Source: Actinomadura latina NBRC 106108 (GTDB lineage Bacteria > Actinomycetota > Actinomycetes > Streptosporangiales > Streptosporangiaceae). Taken from it: DNA of 64,000 nucleotides. Location: assembly GCF_001552195.1 (NCBI RefSeq), contig NZ_BCQS01000031.1, positions 1 to 64,000 of the forward strand, written 5' to 3'. A program made the position numbers and the translations under genes. This document shows, piece by piece, positions 43,901-51,876 of the stretch (its first letter is position 1; every line of letters starts with the position of its first letter). Below the pieces are notes generated by a model that was not told where the DNA came from, did not search any database, and saw only the letters and a program-made list of their open reading frames with translations.

Positions 43901-44639
43901 GCCCCGGGTTCCGCAGCGCCCGCCCGTAGAAGTCGGCGCGCAGGGCGAGCACCACGGCGGCGGGCAGGCCCAGCAGAGCGGCGATGAGCTCCTCGCCGTC
44001 CGCCTCGGAACGGCCCGTGAAGACCTCCTCGAACTGGTCGACGATCACGACCGCGGGTCCGGCCCCGCAGAGCCCCGCGGCGTCGGCGGCCCGGATCTCG
44101 CCGGCCGTGCGGAGGACGACCTCGGCCTCCCCGCGCAGCGCCGGGACGAGACCGGCGCGCAGCAGCGACGACTTGCCCGCCCCGGACGGCCCGGCGACCA
44201 CCAGCGCGCCCCGCCCCCCGAGGGCCCGCACGCGGCCGGCCAGCGCCGCGGTCAGCTCCTCCCGGCCGAAGTACCAGGCGGCGTCCTCCTGCTCGAAGCG
44301 GGCCAGCCCCCGGTACGGGACGACCGCGGGGCGGCGCCCGGGGCTCCGGCGGACCCGGCGCAGCGCCTCCAGCCACAGCGCGACCGTCCCGGCGTCGGTG
44401 ACCCCGCACGCGCGCAGCAGCTCCGGCAGCCGCGGCGGCCGGAGCGGCGGGAGGTGCCGGCCGGCGAAGTAGTCGCCGGCGCTGCCGTCCGGCATGCCGG
44501 CCCTCCGCGCGACCTGCCGGACGGTCAGGTTCGCGCTCTCCCGCAGCAGCGTCAGCTCCCGCGCGAAGTCCTGCCGCGTGACGATCCGGTGCGGATCCGG
44601 CATCTCCGCACCATTACCGGACGGTTCGCTCAGTGCCAT
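40923..44639 (-). CDS. HTH-nSTAND1 NTPase with membrane segment and 14 WD40 repeats
   Basis: A 1238-residue protein in five parts. Residues about 20-80 are an XRE-like HTH (LTLLRESANLTVRQVARRAG). Residues about 105-500 are an nSTAND1 NTPase with Walker A GPSGAGKSSLLRAG (150-157 core), Walker B VVIVDQFEEVF and a helical part. One membrane segment follows around 510-530 (LIAVLSAVSLLALGLASV). Residues about 590-1190 carry 14 WD40 repeats, enough for two seven-bladed propellers, mostly with LWD or similar ends. Such proteins act as signal hubs, and many STAND NTPases are antiphage sensors. ATG 44639 has a GGGGGG SD; GTG 44675 would place a palindrome inside the gene. Confidence 0.88.
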   Translation of the reverse strand: MALSEPSGNGAEMPDPHRIVTRQDFARELTLLRESANLTVRQVARRAGMPDGSAGDYFAGRHLPPLRPPRLPELLRACGVTDAGTVALWLEALRRVRRSPGRRPAVVPYRGLARFEQEDAAWYFGREELTAALAGRVRALGGRGALVVAGPSGAGKSSLLRAGLVPALRGEAEVVLRTAGEIRAADAAGLCGAGPAVVIVDQFEEVFTGRSEADGEELIAALLGLPAAVVLALRADFYGRALRNPGLAEVLQTGQVVVTPMNEDELRRAIVAPAQRAGLELEPGLADLLLREMSPAPDARPGAAHETGTLPLLSHALLSTWERQRQGVLTIAGYRESGGIEGAVRTTAEEVYQGLDEEERLVARRLFGRLVHIADDTGVTRRRVAEREFGDEARDVLDLFVGQRLVTARADGVEIAHEALLFAWPRLRAWLDADRAGLRTHRRLTAGAGAWEESGRDPGALLRGAWLAEAEDLAADPRRGAALNEQERRFLDASVRQRDAEARATRRLVRRGRRLIAVLSAVSLLALGLASVTLHQRHTADTQRDLAVSRQVAIESGKLRGKDVALAGQTALAAYRVARTPEARSSLLEAYSGPAATRIASARGGLQAVAVSGDGRTLATGGADRAVRLWNIADRGRPVPIGAPVRGFPDTVYSVAISPDGRTLAAGSGGGTVLVWPPGGAPRALAGPESTVYAVAFGPDGRTLVAASADNTVRAWDTASPQAGGRVLVKGSVPAHSAAFSPDGSTLAVGFADGTIQLVDTARRERLGRPLAAGERTVYALVFSPDGRMLAAGGADGKVRLWRTADRSPAGKPLTGPKSWVNGVAFAPGGRSVAAASSDGKVRIWDIGTRALTATLPHPGPVTAVAFPRPGTLATAASDGAARIWDVPGPVIEGPGGGIFAAGLSRDGRVLALAGAGGTARLWSVADPRRPSPLGPVIERAAGPGTASGAAALSPDGGALAIGATDGATQLWDVRSPGRPVAIPARLTGPGALVEGLTFSPDGRLLAVAGDDKKVWLWDVSDPHRPARVTELTGATNYAYQAAFSPDGRTLAYGTADKTVLLWDVTDPRHPARLGPPLTGHGSYVFAVAFSADGETLATAGADNTVILWDLRDRAHPRPLPRRLSGPANYIYSLAYGPDGVLAATGGDGSIWLWDTSAPSDPRTLATLTGSGEALYIDVAVQSRPLLVTAGVGGEVKLWDLDPDEVAAHICATTGTPITEPEWRRYLPSTTFAPPCRS

Positions 44640-44651
44640 CTGAACCCCCCA

Positions 44652-44692
44652 CACGTGCCCGAGGTCGTCTGACACTCCGAGTCAGGCACGTG
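44652..44692. promoter_or_regulatory. Nested palindromes between two STAND genes
   Basis: CACGTGCC (44652-44659) and GGCACGTG (44685-44692) form a perfect 8-bp inverted repeat enclosing a second dyad CTGAC-N7-GTCAG (44669-44685). The block sits 13 bp upstream of the nSTAND1 start. A -35-like TTGACC on the minus strand lies at 44709-44714. Probably an operator in the shared divergent control region. The CTGAC-N7-GTCAG core also occurs at 6681-6697. Confidence 0.55.
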
Positions 44693-44885
44693 ATGACCGC
44701 GCTGAAAAGGTCAAATGACATAAATGCGGAGAATCCCGCCGATTCCCGGGTTTCCCCGGAGCTCCTCACCGTCCGTCGCGGTGCCGTGCCGCAGCGGGAT
44801 CGAACGTGCGTACGGCCTTGTACGGGCATTGGACGGGCCGTTGCGCCGGCCCCCGCCCGGGGGTCTGCTGGGGAGGACCCCGATC

Positions 44886-44915
44886 ATGACAGGTGAAGGC
44901 GGCACCCGGCCATGA
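44886..44915 (+). CDS. Nine-codon upstream ORF coupled to the NB-ARC gene
   Basis: ATG at 44886, preceded by GGGGAGG with 9-nt spacing, encodes MTGEGGTRP and stops with TGA at 44913-44915. The stop overlaps the ATG (44912) of the NB-ARC/TPR gene as ATGA. The large gene lacks a well-spaced SD, so ribosomes probably load at this ORF and re-start. Inferred from sequence only. Confidence 0.45.
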   Translation: MTGEGGTRP

Positions 44916-47900
44916 CGAGAGACGACCCATTCGGCGGAGAGGCGATCGGCGGGGACGCCGGTCCCGGCGGCGCGGCGCGTCCGGCCCGGCGCCGGCCGGT
45001 GGACCAGGCGGCGGCGCACTTCCACAACCCGGTGCACGCCGACGGCGACATCGTCGCCGGAGACAAGATCGTCCACCATGCGGCGGCCCGGTTCGCCCCG
45101 CCCGTCCGGCAGCTGCCCGCGGCGCCCCGCGACTTCGTCGGGCGGGAGCGGGAGCTCGCGGCGATGGACGCGGCGCTGGACGAGGTGACGGACGAGGCGA
45201 CGGACGCGGCGACGGACGGGGCGCTCGGCTCGTCCGGCCGCCGCGGCTCGGCGACCGTGGTGCAGATCCACGGCATGGCCGGCGTCGGCAAGACGTCGCT
45301 GGTCCTGCACTGGGCCCACCGGAACGCGAGCCGTTTCGACGAGCACATCTTCCTCGACCTGCACGGCCTGTCCAGGCGGAACGCGGCGACGCCCGCGCAG
45401 GCGCTGTTCTCGCTGCTCGGCGACCTCGGCCTGGCGGCCGGCGACATCCCCGCCGACGAGGCCCGCCGCGCCGGGCTGTTCCGCTCCCTGGTCGCCGAGC
45501 GCCGCGTCCTCGTCGTGCTCGACAACGCCGCGGACGCCGGCCAGATCGTCCCGCTGGTGCCGGGCGGCCCCGGCTGCCTGGTCGTGGTGACCGGGCGCAC
45601 CCGGCTGGAGGGCCTCGTCGCCCGGTTCGGCGCGGTCTCGATCCCCGTCGACCCGCTCACCACGGACGAGTCGTGCGAGCTCGTCGTGCGGCTGCTCGGC
45701 GGCGAGCGCGGCGCGCGGGAGCCGCAGGCGGTCGCCGACCTCGCCGACTCGTGCGCGCGGCTGCCGCTCGCCATCCGCATCGCGACGGTCGGGCTCGCCG
45801 CGGGGTCGTTCGACTCGGTGGCCGCCGTGGTGGACGAGCTGACCTGCGGCGGCAGGCTCGACGTGCTCGCCCTCGACGGCGACGCGGGCCTCGCCATCCG
45901 GCCCGCCTTCGACCTGTCCTACGACGGCCTGGCCCCGGCCGAGCAGGGCGTCTTCCGGATGCTCGGCCTCCTGCACGGCTACGACTTCGGCGCCGGGAGC
46001 CTCGCCGCGCTGCTCGGCGTGCCGGTCCCGGAGGCCCGCCGGCTGCTGCGCGGCCTCGTCCGCCGGCACCTCGTCGAACCGGGGACCGTCGGCCGGTTCC
46101 GCCTCCACGAGCTGCTCAGCGAGTACGCGGCGGAGCGGCTCGCCCGCGAGGACGGCGCGGCGGCCGGCGCGGCGGCCCGGCGGCTGCTCGGCTGGTACCT
46201 GACCCGCGTCCGCGAGGCGGCGGCGGCGATCGCGCCGTCGGCGACCGGGCCCGCGCGCGGGACGGCGCCGCTCTCCCCGGGCACCGCCGAGCGGGCCCTC
46301 GGCTGGTTCGAGGCAGAGCGGGCCGCCGTGGTCGCGGTGGCGCGGCAGGCGGCCGAGCGCGGCGAGCCCGCGCTCGCCTGGCGGTTCGCCGACGCCCTGT
46401 TCCACCTGCTCAGGCGGGACAAGCACGGCGCCGACAACCTGGAGGTCCACCGGCTCGGCCTCGCCGCCGCGCGGGCCATGGGCGACCGGCACTCCGAGGC
46501 GCTGATGCTCGACCAGCTCGCCGTCGTGCACTGCGACCGCGGCAACCACGCCGAGGCCGGCACGGAGGCGAAGGCCGCGTACGAGATCTTCACCGAGCTC
46601 GGCGACCACCGCATGGCGGGCTGGGCGCTCAACACGCGCTCGCGCGTGGAGCGGCTGTGCTGCCGCAACCAGGAGGCCCTCGAGTTCGGGGAGCACGCGC
46701 TGGAGATCCTCACCCGGGAGTGCGACCGGCACGGCGCCGGGCAGGCGCTGGAGCAGATCGCGCAGGCCCGCTGGAGGCTCGCGCACTACCGCACCGCGCT
46801 GCACTACGCGCGCGAGTCGCTGCGCGTGCACCGGGAGCTGCGGGGCGGCGCCGGGGAGGCCGACGCGCTGGAGATGATCTCCCGGATCCTGCGCCGCCTC
46901 GGCCACGTCGGCAAGGCCCTGCACTACGCGGGGCGGGCGCTCGCCGTCCGGGAGCGGCTCGGCGACCGGCGCGGGCAGGGCGAGGTCCTCGACGGCATGT
47001 CCCGCACGCTGCGGCGCAGCGGCCGGCTCGACGCGGCGCTCGGCCGCGCGGAGGACGCGCTGCGCATCCGCGAGGACATCGGCGACCTCACCGGCGTCGC
47101 CGCCAGCCTGATCAGCCGGGCGCGCGTCCTGGAGAACCTCGGCGACTGCCCGGCCGCCTTCGACGACGCCACCCGGGCCCTGCGGATCTGCCGGGAGTCC
47201 GGCGACCGGTACCGGGAGGCGGAGGCGCTGTGCACCATCGCCCAGTTCCACCACGACTCCGGGCAGTACGAGCTCGCCATCCGGCACGCGCGGCTCGCCC
47301 TGGCCATCAGGGAGCGGACCGGGGACGAGCACGGCGTGGCGTCGACGCTGAACCTCATCGCGCTGGTGGAGCGGCGGCTCGGCCGGCACGCCGACGCCCG
47401 CCGCGACGTCGAGCGGGCCCTCGCCCTCCAGTACAGGATGAAGGCCGGGTACGGCCTCGGCAGGACGCTGACCAACCTGGCCGAGATCGAGCGCAGCGCC
47501 GGCCGGTACGGCGAGGCGCTCGGCCACGCACTCGCCGCCCTCACCAGCCACGCCAGGGCCGGCGTCGGCGGCGGCGAGCGGATCGCCCAGGGCGCGAGCC
47601 TCGCCACCATCGCCAGGATCCAGTGCAGGATGGGCGACCACGGGGCGGCGCTGCGGCACGCCGGCGAGGCGCTGCGCCTCCAGCGGGAGACCGGCGACCG
47701 GCCCGGCCAGGGCGTCACCCTGGACGTCCTCGCCCGCCTCTGCATCCGCACGAGCCGCTACCGGGAGGCGGCCGGCCGCGCCGAGGAGTCGCTGCGGATC
47801 CGCCGGGAGATCGGCGACCGCCGCGGGGTCGCCGAGAGCATCGCCAAGCTCGCGCTCGTCCGCTGGCACCAGAGCCGCTACGACGAGGCCCTCACCCGCG

Positions 47901-49429
47901 CGCAGGAGGCCCTCGCGATCCAGCGGGAGATCGGCGACCTCGCGGGGGCCAGCGGCGCCCTGTACGTCCTCGCCCGCATCCACGCGCGGACCGCCCGCTA
48001 CGCGCGGGCCCGGGACTGCGCCCAGGAGTCCCTGGAGATCTGCCGCCGGACCGGGGACCGGCACGGCGAGACCGACGACCTGCTCACGCTCGCGCACCTC
48101 GACCGCAGGCAGGCCCGGTACGGCCGGGCGCTGCGGACGGCCCTCGCCGTCCTGGAGGCCAAGCGGGAGATGGACGACCGGACGGGCGAGGCCGAGGCGC
48201 TCACCCTCATCGGGCGGCTGCACGGCGAGCTGGGCCGGCACGACGCGGCGCTCGCCCAGCTGGCCGAGGCCCTCCGGCTGCGGCGGGCGACCGGCGACCG
48301 CTACGGCGAGGCCGAGACGCTGGAGGCGATCGGGCAGGTCCGCCGCCGGCTGGCCCGGTACCCGGCGGCCCGGCGCGTCCTGAAGGAGGCGCTGCGCATC
48401 GAGCGGGAGATCGGCGACCTCGCCGCGGAGGGCCGCACCCGGACGCTGCTCGCGGAGGTCTGCGGCCACCAGGCCGCGTTCCGCGCCGCCGTCCGGCACG
48501 CCCGCAAGGCCATCGCGATCCTGCGGGAGATCGGCGACCTCGACGGCGAGAGCGCGGCCCGCGACAACCTCGCGCGCATCTGCTACTACATGGCCCGCTA
48601 CCGCAAGGCGCTCCGGCACGCCGGCGCGGCGCTGCGCATCCGCACCGAGACCGACGACCGGCAGGGCCAGGCCCAGAGCCTGGACACGCTGTCGCGCAAC
48701 CACCGCAGGCTCGGCCGCAACGAGGTCGCCGTCGGCCTCGCCGAGCGGTCGCTGGCCCTGTACCGGGAGATCGGCGACCGGCGCGGCGAGGCCGACAGCC
48801 TCGGCACCCTCGCGCACGCGCGGTGGCGGCTCGGCGACGAGCGGGCCGCGCTCGACGCGGGGCTGGCGGCGCTGCGGATCCACCGGGAGACCGCCGACCG
48901 GTACGGGGAGGGCGAGATCCTCGACCTGCTCGCCCGCGTCCACCGCAACGCCGGGCGCTGCGCCGAGGCGCTCGGGCTCGTCACGCAGGCCCTCGCGCTG
49001 CGCCGCGAGATCGGCGACCGGCGCGGCGAGGGCGACAGCCTGAACACCCTGTCGCGCCTGATGCGGCGGCTCGGGGAGACGGCCGAGGCGCTGGACCACG
49101 GCCGCCGGGCGCTCGGCATCCGGCACGAGATCGACGACCGCCGCGGCAGGGCCGACACCCTCGACAACCTCGCCCGCGTGCACCTCCTCGCCGGCGACCA
49201 CGAGGAGGCCCTGCGGCACGCGTCCGGCGCGCTGGAGATCCAGGCCGGGATCGGCGACCGGTGGGGACGCGGCCGGAGCCTGCTGCTGCTCGGCGAGATC
49301 CGGCTCGCGCTCGGCCGGCCGGACCAGGCGCGGGCGCACCTGGCGCGGGCGGCGGCCGTCTGCGCGAAGACCGGCGACCGGGAGTCCGCGGACACCGCCC
49401 GCGACCTGCTGGCGGCCCTGCCCGGGTGA
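44912..49429 (+). CDS. NB-ARC STAND ATPase with long TPR array
   Basis: A 1505-residue protein. Residues 1-75 are a His/Asp-rich N-terminus (FHNPVHADGDIVAGDKIVHH). The NB-ARC ATPase follows with Walker A GMAGVGKTSL (121-130), Walker B RRVLVVLDNAADAG, an ARC region ending with RLPLAIRIATVGL, and a winged-helix part (RFRLHELLSEYAAERLARED). About 24 tetratricopeptide repeats fill residues 510-1500, most of the form GDRxGEAxxLxxLA...LGRxxEAL. It resembles the AfsR/SARP architecture without a DNA-binding domain. It is likely a signal-sensing ATPase, possibly defence or secondary-metabolism control. Start ATG 44912 is coupled to a 9-codon upstream ORF. Confidence 0.9.
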   Translation: MTRDDPFGGEAIGGDAGPGGAARPARRRPVDQAAAHFHNPVHADGDIVAGDKIVHHAAARFAPPVRQLPAAPRDFVGRERELAAMDAALDEVTDEATDAATDGALGSSGRRGSATVVQIHGMAGVGKTSLVLHWAHRNASRFDEHIFLDLHGLSRRNAATPAQALFSLLGDLGLAAGDIPADEARRAGLFRSLVAERRVLVVLDNAADAGQIVPLVPGGPGCLVVVTGRTRLEGLVARFGAVSIPVDPLTTDESCELVVRLLGGERGAREPQAVADLADSCARLPLAIRIATVGLAAGSFDSVAAVVDELTCGGRLDVLALDGDAGLAIRPAFDLSYDGLAPAEQGVFRMLGLLHGYDFGAGSLAALLGVPVPEARRLLRGLVRRHLVEPGTVGRFRLHELLSEYAAERLAREDGAAAGAAARRLLGWYLTRVREAAAAIAPSATGPARGTAPLSPGTAERALGWFEAERAAVVAVARQAAERGEPALAWRFADALFHLLRRDKHGADNLEVHRLGLAAARAMGDRHSEALMLDQLAVVHCDRGNHAEAGTEAKAAYEIFTELGDHRMAGWALNTRSRVERLCCRNQEALEFGEHALEILTRECDRHGAGQALEQIAQARWRLAHYRTALHYARESLRVHRELRGGAGEADALEMISRILRRLGHVGKALHYAGRALAVRERLGDRRGQGEVLDGMSRTLRRSGRLDAALGRAEDALRIREDIGDLTGVAASLISRARVLENLGDCPAAFDDATRALRICRESGDRYREAEALCTIAQFHHDSGQYELAIRHARLALAIRERTGDEHGVASTLNLIALVERRLGRHADARRDVERALALQYRMKAGYGLGRTLTNLAEIERSAGRYGEALGHALAALTSHARAGVGGGERIAQGASLATIARIQCRMGDHGAALRHAGEALRLQRETGDRPGQGVTLDVLARLCIRTSRYREAAGRAEESLRIRREIGDRRGVAESIAKLALVRWHQSRYDEALTRAQEALAIQREIGDLAGASGALYVLARIHARTARYARARDCAQESLEICRRTGDRHGETDDLLTLAHLDRRQARYGRALRTALAVLEAKREMDDRTGEAEALTLIGRLHGELGRHDAALAQLAEALRLRRATGDRYGEAETLEAIGQVRRRLARYPAARRVLKEALRIEREIGDLAAEGRTRTLLAEVCGHQAAFRAAVRHARKAIAILREIGDLDGESAARDNLARICYYMARYRKALRHAGAALRIRTETDDRQGQAQSLDTLSRNHRRLGRNEVAVGLAERSLALYREIGDRRGEADSLGTLAHARWRLGDERAALDAGLAALRIHRETADRYGEGEILDLLARVHRNAGRCAEALGLVTQALALRREIGDRRGEGDSLNTLSRLMRRLGETAEALDHGRRALGIRHEIDDRRGRADTLDNLARVHLLAGDHEEALRHASGALEIQAGIGDRWGRGRSLLLLGEIRLALGRPDQARAHLARAAAVCAKTGDRESADTARDLLAALPG
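47581..49380 (+). repeat. 120-bp phased TPR-coding repeat array
   Basis: Fifteen consecutive 120-bp units without any insertion or deletion. Most units end with a variant of CGGGAGATCGGCGACCG. Each encodes one 40-residue TPR-like unit ending in RExGDR. Earlier repeats from about 46500 follow the same period but with spacing breaks. Some unit boundaries are almost identical at the DNA level, suggesting repeat expansion by unequal recombination. Confidence 0.85.
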
Positions 49430-49563
49430 GGGCGGCCGGGGCGGCGGGCGCGTAGGATCCGGAGTGCAGGCGTTCTGTCGGTGGGGTCTCCTACGGTCGG
49501 GGGCGACGGGGCCCGTCGGCCGGGCCGACGGAGCGATGCCGCCGAGCAGAGGTGACCACCACC

Positions 49564-50541
49564 ATGGCGAACAGCACGATCGAATCAGACCGCGACTTCC
49601 AGGAACTCGCCGATCCGTACCGGCGGGAGCTGCTGGCGCACTGCTACCGGATGCTCGGGTCCATCCACGACGCCGAGGACCTGGTGCAGGAGACCTTCCT
49701 GCGGGCCTGGCGCTCGTACGGCGACTTCGAGGGCCGGTCGTCGCTGCGGACGTGGCTGTACCGGATCGCGACGAACGCGTGCCTCACCGCGATCGACCAG
49801 CGCGGCAGGCGGCCGATGCCGTCGGGCCTCGGCGCGCCGAGCGACGAGCCGGAGCGGCCCGTGGTGGCCTCGCCGGAGGTGCCGTGGCTGGAGCCGGCCC
49901 CCGACCCGGTGCTCGGCGCCGACGCCGCCGACCCGGCCACGATCGTCGCGGCCCGGGAGAGCACCCGGCTGGCGTTCGTCGCGGCGCTGCAGCACCTGCC
50001 CGCCAAGCAGCGGGTCGTGCTGATCCTGCGGGACGTCCTGAAGTGGCGGGCCGCCGAGGTCGCCGAACTGCTCGGCACCTCGACGGCGGCGGTCAACAGC
50101 GCGCTGCAGCGGGCGCGGGCCCAGCTGGAGCGGGACGCGCCCCTGCGGGACGAACTGGTCGAGCCGACCGACCCGGATCAGCGCGAGCTGCTGGAGCAGT
50201 ACGCGAAGGCGTTCGAGGACGCCGACATCACCGGGCTCATCGAGCTGTTCAAGAAGGACGTCGTCTGGGAGATGCCGCCGTTCCCCGAGTGGTTCGTCGG
50301 CGCCGACGCCGTCGTCCGGCTCATCCTCGCCCAGTGCGGGCCCGCGCCGGGCGACATCCGGATGGTCCCGGCGGCCGCCAACGGGCAGCCGGCGTTCGGG
50401 CTCTACATGCGGGACGAGGAGGGCGTGCACCGCGCCTACCAGCTGCAGGTCCTGAGCGTCACGGGGGACGGCGTCGCGCACGTCTCGGCGTTCTTCGACA
50501 CGAGCCTGTTCCCGCTGTTCGGGCTGGCCGGGCACCTCTGA
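49564..50541 (+). CDS. ECF sigma factor with SnoaL-like C-terminal domain
   Basis: A 325-residue sigma-70-family ECF factor. Region 2 includes LAHCYRMLGSIHDAEDLVQE and GRSSLRTWLYRIATNACL. Region 4 includes LQHLPAKQRVVLILRDVLKW and LGTSTAAVNSALQRAR. Residues about 200-325 form a SnoaL-like domain (YAKAFEDADITGLIELFKKD, VVWEMPPFPEWFVG), as in SigG/TIGR02960-type sigma factors, where the tail substitutes for an anti-sigma factor. No anti-sigma gene is near. ATG 49564 is preferred because AGAGGTGA is 8 nt upstream; GTG 49552 would add four residues. Confidence 0.9.
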   Translation: MANSTIESDRDFQELADPYRRELLAHCYRMLGSIHDAEDLVQETFLRAWRSYGDFEGRSSLRTWLYRIATNACLTAIDQRGRRPMPSGLGAPSDEPERPVVASPEVPWLEPAPDPVLGADAADPATIVAARESTRLAFVAALQHLPAKQRVVLILRDVLKWRAAEVAELLGTSTAAVNSALQRARAQLERDAPLRDELVEPTDPDQRELLEQYAKAFEDADITGLIELFKKDVVWEMPPFPEWFVGADAVVRLILAQCGPAPGDIRMVPAAANGQPAFGLYMRDEEGVHRAYQLQVLSVTGDGVAHVSAFFDTSLFPLFGLAGHL

Positions 50542-50554
50542 CCGTCCTCCCGGT

Positions 50555-50571
50555 TTTCCACTGGACGGAAA
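50555..50571. promoter_or_regulatory. Operator candidate upstream of the pca operon
   Basis: TTTCC-ACTGGAC-GGAAA is a perfect 5+5 dyad 77 bp upstream of pcaH and 14 bp after the sigma factor stop. Its position fits the binding site of the IclR-type regulator encoded at 54249-55049. No equivalent dyad was seen directly before pobA. Confidence 0.45.
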
Positions 50572-50647
50572 GTCGCCTTCGATCCGCCGGGCACGGCTGC
50601 CAGGGTGGTGGGGAGTGTCCGCAGACGTGGGAATGAGGGAAGAGCGC

Positions 50648-51313
50648 ATGACGCACCCCCCGTACCTGTACCCGGGCTACAAGAGCACCGTGCTCAGGGC
50701 TCCGGCGCAGGAACTGATCATGCCGAAGCTCGGCCCGGACAGCGTCGAGCTGACCTCGCCGGTCTTCGGCCATCAGGAGCTCGGCCGGCTGGACGAGGAC
50801 CTCACCGTCCAGCACTCCGGGGAGCCGCAGGGGCAGCGGATCATCGTGACCGGGCGGGTGCTGGACGGCGGCGGCCGGCCGGTGCGGGGCGCGCTCGTGG
50901 AGGTCTGGCAGGCGAACGCGGCCGGCCGGTACAACCACCTCGGCGACATCCACCCGGCGCCGCTCGACCCGAACTTCACCGGCGCCGGACGCTGCCTCAC
51001 CGGCGACGACGGCCGCTACCGGTTCATCACGATCAAGCCGGGCGCCTACCCGTGGGGCAACCACTACAACGCGTGGCGGCCCGCGCACATCCACTTCTCG
51101 GTGTTCGGCACCGCGTTCACCCAGCGGCTCGTCACCCAGATGTACTTCCCCGGCGACCCGCTGTTCGCGTTCGACCCGATCTTCCAGTCGATCCCGGACG
51201 AGAGGGACCGCGAGAAGCTGATCTCCCGGTTCGACATGGACACCACCAAGCCGGAATGGGCGCTCGGCTACCAGTGGGACATCGTTCTCGGCGACACCCC
51301 GATGGAGACCTGA
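50648..51313 (+). CDS. pcaH: Protocatechuate 3,4-dioxygenase, beta subunit
   Basis: A 221-residue catalytic subunit of the non-heme Fe(III) intradiol dioxygenase that opens protocatechuate to 3-carboxy-cis,cis-muconate. The start YPGYKSTVLRAP and the iron-site Tyr and His residues (GRYNHLGD, GAYPWGNHYN, PAHIHFS) are all present. First gene of pcaHGBDC; overlaps pcaG by one base. GAGGGAAG precedes ATG 50648. Probably induced through the IclR regulator downstream. Confidence 0.95.
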   Translation: MTHPPYLYPGYKSTVLRAPAQELIMPKLGPDSVELTSPVFGHQELGRLDEDLTVQHSGEPQGQRIIVTGRVLDGGGRPVRGALVEVWQANAAGRYNHLGDIHPAPLDPNFTGAGRCLTGDDGRYRFITIKPGAYPWGNHYNAWRPAHIHFSVFGTAFTQRLVTQMYFPGDPLFAFDPIFQSIPDERDREKLISRFDMDTTKPEWALGYQWDIVLGDTPMET

Positions 51314-51876
51314 TGAGCACTCCCTCACCCGCCCCGTCACCTGCTACGCCGTCCCAGACGGTCGGCCCGTTCTTCGGCTACGCGCTGCCGTACGCCGCCG
51401 GCCCGGAGGTCGTCCCGCCGTGGCGGCCGGACGCGATCGAGGTGCGCGGCCGGGTCCTGGACGGCGCCGGCGAGCCGGTGCCGGACGCCCTGCTGGAGAT
51501 CTGGCAGCCCGACGGGGACGGCGAGATCGCGCGGCGTCCCGGCGGGCGCGTCCGGGCCGGGCACGGGTTCTCCGGATTCGGCCGGTGCGGCACCGACGCG
51601 GACGGCGGCTACTGGTTCAGCACGGTCAAGCCCGGCGCGGCCGGCGGCGGCGCCCCCTACATCGCCGTGCTCGTCTTCGCCCGCGGCCTGCTCAAGCCCG
51701 TCTTCACCCGGCTGTACTTCCCCGAGGACGAGGCCGCGCACGCCGCCGACCCGCTGCTCGCGGAGGTCCCGGCCGCGCGGCGCGGGACGCTGATCGCCGA
51801 GCGCGAGGGCGAGCGCGGGTACCGGTTCGACGTCCGGCTGCAGGGGGAGGGGGAGACGGTCTTCCTTGCCTTCTGA
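51313..51876 (+). CDS. pcaG: Protocatechuate 3,4-dioxygenase, alpha subunit
   Basis: A 187-residue non-catalytic partner of PcaH in the dioxygenase. The typical TPSQTVGPFFGYALPY start, EIWQPDGDGEI and YIAVLVFARGLLKPVFTRLYF are present; the iron-ligand Tyr/His set of the beta subunit is absent, as expected. ATG 51313 overlaps the pcaH stop (TGATG). The end overlaps pcaB by 11 bp. Confidence 0.95.
   Translation: MSTPSPAPSPATPSQTVGPFFGYALPYAAGPEVVPPWRPDAIEVRGRVLDGAGEPVPDALLEIWQPDGDGEIARRPGGRVRAGHGFSGFGRCGTDADGGYWFSTVKPGAAGGGAPYIAVLVFARGLLKPVFTRLYFPEDEAAHAADPLLAEVPAARRGTLIAEREGERGYRFDVRLQGEGETVFLAF

Noticed and set aside
44711..49339. A 1542-codon frame antisense to the NB-ARC/TPR gene, and similar antisense frames over the WD40 gene and cphA
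   Set aside because: Composition is Arg/Pro/Gly/Val-rich without domains. Such frames arise when third positions are nearly always G or C. The opposite strand has clear domains.
47581..49380. Possible CRISPR array because of regular repeats
   Set aside because: The repeats are 120-bp coding units in one open frame that encode TPRs. There are no short repeats with unique spacers.
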